Positions 8,701 through 12,572 of a stretch of 12,572 bases of DNA are shown piece after piece. Positions within the stretch are counted from its first letter, which is position 1; each line of letters opens with the position of its first letter. Under the pieces are notes generated by a model. It was not told the DNA's origin, searched no databases, and worked only from the letters and a program-made list of their open reading frames with translations. The position numbers were made by a program, and so were the translations under genes. The DNA is from an uncultured bacterium (GTDB lineage Bacteria; Patescibacteriota; Patescibacteriia; Patescibacteriales; UBA12465). The stretch spans positions 1 through 12,572 of the forward strand of contig CAIVBF010000158.1 in assembly GCA_903904095.1 (NCBI GenBank), in the 5' to 3' direction.

Positions 8701-9465
8701 GTTAATACAAATAATTCAAGTCAGGTAAAATGCTCTGTCTCTTTTGGCACTTGTACGGCCACTGGTTCACAAACTTGTAGTGGCGGCGTCTACGGTGATT
8801 GTACGGGAGCGACTGATCCGACAAAAACTAATTGTAATGGGAAGTCATGCGGTCCCGATGGTTGCGGTGGAACTTGTGGAACATGTACAGACAGTAAAAT
8901 TTGTTCTACCGCGGGAATTTGCGTCTGCGCTCCAAGTTGTTCCGGAAAAAATTGCGGTCCCGATGGTTGCGGTGGAACTTGTGGAGCCTGTACAGGCGGG
9001 ACTACTTGTTCTAGCTCGGGAACTTGCGTTGGCTTAAGTTGCGCCCCCGGTTATTATGTTAATGTTGCTTATAATTATTGTGCAGAGTGTGGGACTTATA
9101 CTTTGTATTGCCCGGGCGGAACGGCGACCGCCCCCCTAGATGTTCCAGCGGGGCACTACTCAACAGGAGGAACACCGTCAACTAGAACTGGAGAGTCGGC
9201 TTGTCCGGCAGGGGAATGGTGTACTTCCGGTCAACTTTCAGGACTTGGCTGTCAACCGGGTTACTACTGCCCAATAGGCTCATCTTACGAGACGCTATAT
9301 GATAATCCATGTCCCGATGGTACTGCAAATCCAGATTGGGGCGGTGCTAGTGTTAGCGATTGTAAGAGTTGCCAGGCCGGATATTGGTCATATTGCGGAA
9401 CTGTCTGTTTTAATTTTCCCCCCGGCAAAGCGGGTTATCCAAAATGTTCCGCTACGAGTTTATAA
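5782..9465 (+). CDS. Giant secreted multidomain protein with pseudopilin-like region, cadherin/Ig-like domains and Cys-rich repeats
   Basis: A 1227-residue exported protein starting at ATG 5782, 21 bases after the previous stop; no Shine-Dalgarno is visible. Residues 1-30 form a signal peptide, likely cut in VKA|QS. Residues 38-110 (RIIPNPNHYS, SRWYESQGF, VDGYEAVRDGRTVYVNA) match a module I recall from CPR surface proteins. After a small Cys pair region, residues 197-330 resemble a GspG/type IV pilin C-terminal region (RDAKR, ELKESLFKY, FPIL, then DPIN). Residues 357-570 hold two cadherin/Ig-like domains (VDDGNGG near the first end, VTDKYG near the second), followed by another beta domain. 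CGDGK...EDCDG (663-689) and CGDGIC...CGIDCG motifs precede 99-residue Cys repeats and a GC-richer Cys-rich tail. No membrane anchor is seen at the C-terminus, so it is probably secreted or held by partner proteins. Function is unknown; surface adhesion or assembly is an inference. Confidence 0.85.
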   Translation: MKNLKIFLFVILTASVVFLTRSFLLPSVKAQSSNSDASDAIAVRIIPNPNHYSISRWYESQGFSGAPQELTVDGYEAVRDGRTVYVNATNVEGKNIYTNVYLISYNQTTTNKTVDILGQIISHWKFNSNVGVVESNNTIANCAISNKNCSSNSDCSDSELCSGSGNSSSSCVLKVAKNCSIDADCPSNFFCNSLKSKIIRDAKRIGQLEELKESLFKYKEINKTFPILKSGTYLANHSISVWPSWSQNLLANLGASANFLDPINRLGACSGYDVKTCWDATLNKFVYAPNSNYLMLPAGSYAFVYQTDVNGSNYNLCATLESRDPSLDYHFSPNDPSGSACLIATGITTGGAAGNTAPILRDKFLDGEAGQEFNGFIRVADNENNPLTWTIYTNGTNWKNWQNNNVNNSGPVLKYSNITDQKKVYASVAGDPGDYVFSFKVDDGNGGVLSTSTIIRISNSAPLIEADDGTYVLSSENPFSYSFNFSDSNLGTPESSYSVTKISGPYDIWAESKTVTFTSIGVNKYKVTHSGVISAAHKLSQDTEFSYKIQVTDKYGASSTKNVTIKVAVRKMFLDFNCASKIRVGGNYSCVLGSAATNGRQNISYSAKSPLLNNLVIAKNASSIFSISGVVSEVGIINTEIVTNDEYGDSFSKPFFLQSYNYCGDGKRQTPNDEGQGGPRNNGYEDCDGTDGIASSAKTSNAFKQYACSTKPGEVTPDIITSNNYCAFPSPLSGGGYCGDGICSSASAGGPETPCNCGIDCGGGINCSGAPACTYTYSWGDCQPTNNQTATVLTALPAGCSGTPLTTKYCNYNPECTPNCSNKNCGSDGCGGSCGACLNGKACSSAGTCVSCINNIDCNDNNPCTDDSCSSGACTRVNVSGTASCTVNYGTCTATGSQTCSDGVYGNCSGGTDPRIANCSGKTCGSDGCGGTCGTCPNGKACSPAGTCVACSSNADCNDNNPCTNDSCSSGTCVNTNNSSQVKCSVSFGTCTATGSQTCSGGVYGDCTGATDPTKTNCNGKSCGPDGCGGTCGTCTDSKICSTAGICVCAPSCSGKNCGPDGCGGTCGACTGGTTCSSSGTCVGLSCAPGYYVNVAYNYCAECGTYTLYCPGGTATAPLDVPAGHYSTGGTPSTRTGESACPAGEWCTSGQLSGLGCQPGYYCPIGSSYETLYDNPCPDGTANPDWGGASVSDCKSCQAGYWSYCGTVCFNFPPGKAGYPKCSATSL
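8236..8829 (+). repeat. Two exact-length 297-bp (99-codon) tandem repeats, 16 Cys each
   Basis: Copy 1 is 8236-8532 and copy 2 is 8533-8829, each exactly 99 codons. Both have 8 Cys in a 34-residue part (CGSDGCGG, GKACS, AGTCV) and 8 Cys in a 65-residue part (DCNDNNPCT, DSCSSG, GTCTATGSQTC, GVYG). All 16 Cys fall at identical positions. A 26-base stretch starting at 8452 recurs unchanged at 8749, exactly 297 bases later. The NPCT...DSC pattern resembles Cys-rich repeats of myxobacterial-type secreted proteins. Confidence 0.9.
8830..9042 (+). repeat. Two shortened copies of the 34-residue Cys half-repeat
   Basis: The 34-residue half of the preceding 99-codon repeat continues as two shorter copies that lack the 65-residue half, one from 8830 and one from 8935, 105 bases apart. 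They share an identical 33-base run (8848-8880 and 8953-8985) coding for CGPDGCGGTCG. The Ser-to-Pro change (CGSDG to CGPDG) is common to both. This points to a recent local duplication separate from that of the two longer units. Confidence 0.85.
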
Positions 9466-9515
9466 GGGGAACACAGAATGAGGTGCCGTATTATATAAAA
9501 TATTTATTCTAATTT

Positions 9516-9845
9516 ATGAAATTTCATTTATCTAAAAAACAAAAAAGCATTTTAATTATCGTCTTGGCTTTTGCCGCTCTGATTTTAGTTACTATGATTT
9601 TAGTTTTTTCAAAACATAAAAATAATGATAATCAGTTAAATGAACCAGGGTCAACAGTCCTAAAAACCGTTTTTCTTAATAACAAAGAAAAAACCGAACT
9701 TAACATACAACCGGAAACTAAAATTCAAGTTATTAAAAAAGATGCCGACGGGAAAATTGTATTATATAAAGTTATTAGAAATGACAGTGATATTATTACT
9801 GACTTAAATCAAATTAAAGCGGTAAGCCCGAGCGCTGAAAAATAA
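9516..9845 (+). CDS. Small single-pass membrane protein of unknown function
   Basis: A 109-residue protein that I do not recognise. A short basic N-terminus (KFHLSKKQK) precedes one hydrophobic helix at about residues 11-32. The rest is a soluble, Lys/Asn/Asp-rich domain of about 75 residues with alternating hydrophobic stretches (LKTVFLNN, LNIQPETKIQVIKKD, GKIVLYKVI), suggesting a small beta-rich fold. Positive residues before the helix predict that the C-terminal domain is outside the cell. The gene lies 50 bases after the second giant gene with no terminator between, so co-transcription is likely. The start is preceded by an AT-rich leader without a ribosome binding site, like its neighbours. 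It may be an accessory or anchoring subunit of the surface proteins, which is inference only. Confidence 0.7.
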   Translation: MKFHLSKKQKSILIIVLAFAALILVTMILVFSKHKNNDNQLNEPGSTVLKTVFLNNKEKTELNIQPETKIQVIKKDADGKIVLYKVIRNDSDIITDLNQIKAVSPSAEK

Positions 9846-9851
9846 TTTTTC

Positions 9852-9880
9852 TTTCCAAAACTTTTTTAATAAGTTATAAT
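9852..9880 (+). promoter_or_regulatory. Candidate sigma70-type promoter ahead of the calcium-loop protein gene
   Basis: A perfect TATAAT (9875-9880) lies 17 bases downstream of TTTCCA (9852-9857, 4 of 6 matches to TTGACA). Transcription would begin near 9887, giving a leader of about 45 bases to the ATG at 9932. It sits in the gap between the stop at 9845 and the next gene. In DNA this AT-rich chance matches are common, so this is a candidate only. Confidence 0.4.
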
Positions 9881-9931
9881 TTAAAATAGGATAATAAAAG
9901 ATTTTAAGAATTGTATAAATTTTTTAAAAAT

Positions 9932-10651
9932 ATGTTTAACGATTTAAATTCTCAACAAAACAGCCATCAACAAATTGATGATATTTTTGCTGAAACTGAT
10001 AAGCCCACTAGTTCGGCGAATGGGATTGAAACTCATCGCGTTGGCTTGACTACAGCCAACGAAGGAACTCCCTTAGTGGCCACCGAGGAACCTAAAGCGG
10101 CAAAGCCTTTATGGCTTAAAATTGTCCCGATTGTTATTATTGTTTCCATTGTTGTTTTAAGTGGCTACTTAGTTTATAGTAAATATTTTAACCAGAATTC
10201 AGTTCCCGTTATCGCTGATAAAACCCCTGTTAAAGAAGCAGCTGTAACTAATAATGCGAATTCAAACACCAGCGGCGTCATGACTCCATCATCGGTTTCA
10301 TCAACTACAAATGAGGCTGCGTCTAACCCAACTTATGTTTCAGAGCTACCAGGCTTAGCCAGCACGACTCCGCCGGACGCTGCTATTTCATCCTCATCTC
10401 CAATAATTGATACTGATAACGATGGTCTAACCGATGAAGAAGAAAAAGTTTATGGCACTAATCCGGCCGCTATTGATACTGATAACGATGGTTTAAGCGA
10501 TTATGAAGAAGTAAAAATTTATCATACCAATCCTCTATTACCGGACACTGATGGCGATGGCCATCTTGATGGCGTCGAAGTAAAAAACGGCTACAATCCT
10601 AATGGTGCCGGAAAAATGCCTGGCGTAGAAAATTCTACGGTAACTAAATAA
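9932..10651 (+). CDS. Single-pass membrane protein with three DxDxDG (thrombospondin type 3-like) calcium loops
   Basis: A 239-residue protein. The cytoplasmic N-terminus contains IDDIFAETDK, a motif I recall from CPR membrane proteins. One membrane helix spans about residues 63-83, followed by an outside Ser/Thr/Ala/Pro-rich linker (about 90-155). Three calcium-binding loops then follow, DTDNDGLTDEEE (160), DTDNDGLSDYEE (182) and DTDGDGHLDGVE (205), spaced 22-23 residues apart, each followed by a YGTNP, YHTNP or GYNPNG turn. These acidic loops are expected to bind calcium and form a rigid rod (known for the repeat family). I chose ATG 9932 because its AT-rich upstream resembles the other starts here. 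An in-frame TTG at 9911 would add 7 residues and cannot be excluded. The partner two genes downstream has the same layout. Confidence 0.8.
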   Translation: MFNDLNSQQNSHQQIDDIFAETDKPTSSANGIETHRVGLTTANEGTPLVATEEPKAAKPLWLKIVPIVIIVSIVVLSGYLVYSKYFNQNSVPVIADKTPVKEAAVTNNANSNTSGVMTPSSVSSTTNEAASNPTYVSELPGLASTTPPDAAISSSSPIIDTDNDGLTDEEEKVYGTNPAAIDTDNDGLSDYEEVKIYHTNPLLPDTDGDGHLDGVEVKNGYNPNGAGKMPGVENSTVTK

Positions 10652-10683
10652 ATTCAACAATAATTGAATAATCTAAGCCTTAA

Positions 10684-10884
10684 ATGATAAACAGTCAATC
10701 TAAAAATAACCAGTCTCGTTTACGTCAAGGCGTTTTATCTAATTCTAGAATAACGCCGCGACTATCTTTGAACTTGCACATGATGCCCCAAACCTCTACT
10801 AAATATTTTAAAAAGTGGCTTATTTTAGGAATATCAATTTTTATTCTCATGATTATTGTTGCAGTTGTTTTTTCTAGTTTTTAA
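10684..10884 (+). CDS. Tiny protein with a C-terminal membrane helix, unknown function
   Basis: A 66-residue protein with a polar, Arg/Ser/Asn-rich N-terminus of about 43 residues, including the basic KYFKKW. One hydrophobic helix follows (about residues 45-63, LILGISIFILMIIVAVVF) and ends almost at the stop. This is the layout of a tail-anchored protein with its N-terminus in the cytoplasm. It lies 32 bases after the calcium-loop gene and its stop is only 3 bases before the next ATG, which supports translation as part of the operon. The tight spacing is the main evidence that it is real. It could be a degenerate relative of the N-terminal half of its downstream neighbour, which also carries a polar stretch and then a helix, but similarity is too weak to claim. 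Confidence 0.6.
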   Translation: MINSQSKNNQSRLRQGVLSNSRITPRLSLNLHMMPQTSTKYFKKWLILGISIFILMIIVAVVFSSF

Positions 10885-10887
10885 ACT

Positions 10888-11910
10888 ATGTTTAATAAAA
10901 AAAGCCAAAAAAAAGAGGACAATGGCTTAGCTGAAAAAGTTAATCAAGATCTGATTGTTCATAATATGCCCGATCAGAAACGTATTCTTGGTAATGGCTT
11001 CTTAGCGCAAAGCGGTGTTTCTTCCAGTTTTCAGGTTTCTGCCCCTAAAAATAATCATAAGATTGTCGGGGCCTTTATTTTAATTGGCGGCTTTATCGTT
11101 ATTGGTTTTTTAGTCTATCTTAGTTTTAATTTTATAATTAAACCAGCCACGCAAAACACTAATGTTTATGTGCCAAAAATAAACAATACGACAGGTAATC
11201 AGGCGACGGATACCGAACCAGTCGTTGTGCCCATGGTTGTGAATGTTAGTACGACTACGCCGGTGGCGACTAGTTCTTTTATTGATTTGACTATAGCCAC
11301 CTCAAGCGCCAGCAGCACCCCGCTTGATGCTCTGAACGGATCAACCACTGATGAGATACTTCCTCTTTTAGATTCTGATAATGACAGTCTATACGATGAA
11401 GAGGAGGTCGCTCTGGGCTTAAATCCTAATTTAGCTGATTCTGACGGTGATACTTATTCCGATAAAATAGAATTGGCTAGCGGTTATAACCCAAATGGCA
11501 GCGGTAAATTAGAGGCTGATCCGGCCTTATCTAAATATTCCAGCAAAGAATTTAAATACGAAATATTATATCCGAAGACTTGGAGTGTAAAAGACTTGCC
11601 GCTTGATAGTACCGTTATATTTTCCGCTCCTGACGACTCTATTATTCAGGTTTCTGTTCAAGATAATCCCTCTAATCTTAGTATTATGAGTTGGTACGCC
11701 GATGCCTTTCCGGGTGCGGCTTTAACCTATGATAAATTAAAACCGGGGACTAATTGGGACGGCGTTATTAGCGAGGATAATTTAAATTTTTATTTAACCG
11801 ACAAGAAACATCAGAAAATCTATATTATTTCCTATTTGCCTATTTACTCTACTCGTTTAGCTTATCCTAACCTTTTTGCGGCGATGATTAATTCAATGGT
11901 TTTGAAATAA
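10888..11910 (+). CDS. Single-pass membrane protein with two calcium-loop-like repeats and a PsbP-like C-terminal domain
   Basis: A 340-residue protein. A polar cytoplasmic N-terminus (1-57) leads to a membrane helix at about 58-84, then a Thr/Ser/Val-rich linker outside the cell (about 88-155). Two acidic loops follow, DSDNDSLYDEEE (162) and DSDGDTYSDKIE (184), ending in GYNPNGSGK, nearly the same as GYNPNGAGK in the upstream calcium-loop protein. In both loops the usual Gly at position 6 is replaced (Ser, Thr), so calcium binding may be weaker. Residues 216-340 (FKYEILYPKTW, STVIFSAPDD, IIQVSVQDN, KIYIISYLP) fit the PsbP-like fold seen in many bacterial lipoproteins and membrane proteins; its ligand is unknown. 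It is the last gene before the terminator. It probably arose by duplication of the same ancestor as the upstream protein, then gained or kept the PsbP-like domain (inference). Confidence 0.8.
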   Translation: MFNKKSQKKEDNGLAEKVNQDLIVHNMPDQKRILGNGFLAQSGVSSSFQVSAPKNNHKIVGAFILIGGFIVIGFLVYLSFNFIIKPATQNTNVYVPKINNTTGNQATDTEPVVVPMVVNVSTTTPVATSSFIDLTIATSSASSTPLDALNGSTTDEILPLLDSDNDSLYDEEEVALGLNPNLADSDGDTYSDKIELASGYNPNGSGKLEADPALSKYSSKEFKYEILYPKTWSVKDLPLDSTVIFSAPDDSIIQVSVQDNPSNLSIMSWYADAFPGAALTYDKLKPGTNWDGVISEDNLNFYLTDKKHQKIYIISYLPIYSTRLAYPNLFAAMINSMVLK

Positions 11911-11939
11911 ACTTTAAATCTCCAACATGTAGTGACAAT

Positions 11940-11968
11940 AAAAAAGCCTGTTTAAAACAGGCTTTTTT
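11940..11968. terminator. Bidirectional intrinsic terminator between convergent genes
   Basis: Perfect 11-bp stem AAAAAAGCCTG / CAGGCTTTTTT with a 7-base loop (11951-11957). The left arm begins with six A and the right arm ends with six T, so a U-tract follows the hairpin in RNA from either strand. It lies 29 bases after the plus-strand stop at 11910 and 22 bases beyond the minus-strand clpP stop at 11991, so it can end both transcripts. Confidence 0.9.
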
Positions 11969-11990
11969 AATTTTCTATCTTTAAATAGGT

Positions 11991-12569
11991 TTATTTTTTT
12001 AATACTTTATCAATAATCCCGTATTTCTGGGCTTCGTCGGAACTCATATAATAATCTCGGTCACTATCCTTCTCAACATCAGTAATTTTTTTGCCGGTAT
12101 GATAAGCTAAAATCTTGTTCATCTTATCTTTTATTTTTAAGATATGTTCGGCTCTTATTTTGATGTCCGAGGCTTGTCCTTCGGCTCCGCCCATAACTTG
12201 ATGAATCATTATTTCGCTGTTAGGAAGGGCAAACCTTTTTCCTTTAGCGCCAGAAGCTAATAAAACAGAAGCCATTGAAGCAGCCATGCCAACACAAATT
12301 GTTGAAACGTTAGCCTTAATATGTTGCATTGTATCGTAGATAGCTAAACCCGCTGAAACTGAGCCGCCCGGAGAGTTAATATAAAATTTGATATCTTTTT
12401 CATTATTTTCCGCTTCTAAAAAGAGAAATTGAGCGATAATAATATTGGCAACGTGGTCATCTATTGCTTCGCCTAAAAATATAATTCTATCTTTTAAAAG
12501 GCGTGAATATATATCGTAGGCTCTTTCTATTTGGCCCTCTTTTTCAATAACTGTTGGGATAAGTGGCAT
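11991..12569 (-). CDS. clpP: ATP-dependent Clp protease proteolytic subunit ClpP
   Basis: A 192-residue serine peptidase of family S14. ClpP forms a double seven-membered ring that degrades proteins fed in by Clp ATPases such as ClpX in the cytoplasm. The catalytic triad is intact: Ser98 in GMAASMA, His123 in MIHQ and Asp172 in SDRDYY. The Gly-rich oxyanion region is INSPGGS (64-70), and IYSRLLKDRIIFL, LFLEAEN, IYDTMQ, GAKGKRF and LPNSEIMIHQ are family hallmarks. Length is normal for a ClpP without a long propeptide. The start (complement of 12567-12569) is close to the window edge, so its promoter and upstream gene are not visible. It converges with the surface operon and shares the terminator at 11940-11968. 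Codon use is AT-rich like its neighbours. Confidence 0.98.
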   Translation of the reverse strand: MPLIPTVIEKEGQIERAYDIYSRLLKDRIIFLGEAIDDHVANIIIAQFLFLEAENNEKDIKFYINSPGGSVSAGLAIYDTMQHIKANVSTICVGMAASMASVLLASGAKGKRFALPNSEIMIHQVMGGAEGQASDIKIRAEHILKIKDKMNKILAYHTGKKITDVEKDSDRDYYMSSDEAQKYGIIDKVLKK

Positions 12570-12572
12570 ATA

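Noticed and set aside
8236..9042. Regular repeats as a possible CRISPR or noncoding array
   Set aside because: Repeats are in frame, have codon-length period and preserve cysteines; they are coding.
9491..9510. AT-rich TATATAAAATATTT as a promoter for the small membrane protein gene
   Set aside because: No acceptable -35 element at a normal distance; low-complexity AT runs are common here.
9466..9515. Frameshift truncating the tail of the second giant gene
   Set aside because: Reading past the stop at 9463-9465 in all three plus frames gives no continuing Cys-rich pattern, so there is no evidence for a lost extension.
9911..9931. TTG start adding seven residues to the calcium-loop protein
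   Set aside because: The ATG at 9932 is a more common start codon and its AT-rich leader resembles the other starts here; kept only as an alternative.
10652..10669. Inverted repeat ATTCAA...TTGAAT after the calcium-loop gene
   Set aside because: Only six mostly A-T pairs and no T-run, so too weak to be a terminator; the next gene is probably co-transcribed.

Overview
The window looks like a cell-surface locus of an AT-rich bacterium of the Candidate Phyla Radiation (Patescibacteria, Parcubacteria-like). I base this on recalled family resemblance, since no search could be run. Giant secreted proteins combining a two-helix VirB2/TrbC-like segment with TIG, Ig-like and cysteine-rich modules, small membrane proteins with DxDxDG calcium loops, and AT-rich starts without Shine-Dalgarno sequences are all typical of that group. 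Every gene ends in TAA and the long glycine-rich frames contain no in-frame TGA. The code therefore reads as standard and not the TGA=Gly code of Gracilibacteria/SR1.

Layout: six same-strand genes fill positions 1-11910. (1) 1-5760 is a giant surface protein cut by the left edge: the end of a signal peptide, two membrane helices, TIG/IPT-like domains, a long cysteine-rich stalk, an SbsA-type Ig-like domain and two fibronectin type III domains. (2) 5782-9465 is a second secreted giant: signal peptide, conserved CPR N-terminal module, a pseudopilin-like globular region, cadherin/Ig-like domains, exact 99-codon tandem repeats with 16 cysteines each, and a GC-richer tail resembling eukaryotic cysteine-rich domains. 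(3) 9516-9845 is a small single-pass membrane protein. (4) 9932-10651 is a single-pass protein with three calcium-binding loops. (5) 10684-10884 is a 66-residue protein with a C-terminal membrane helix. (6) 10888-11910 is a single-pass protein with two calcium-loop-like repeats and a PsbP-like domain. A symmetric hairpin at 11940-11968 separates this cluster from a convergent minus-strand clpP (11991-12569), whose start codon lies 3 bases inside the right edge.

How the genes may work together (inference): short gaps, shared orientation and one terminator suggest an operon for an exported, disulfide-rich, calcium-dependent envelope structure. The two giants would be the exposed adhesive or structural parts and genes 3-6 the membrane-anchored accessory parts. 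A candidate internal promoter at 9852-9880 could let genes 4-6 be expressed separately. ClpP is an unrelated housekeeping protease subunit. No RNA genes, CRISPR arrays or mobile elements were seen, and no stretch over 300 bases lacks a gene.
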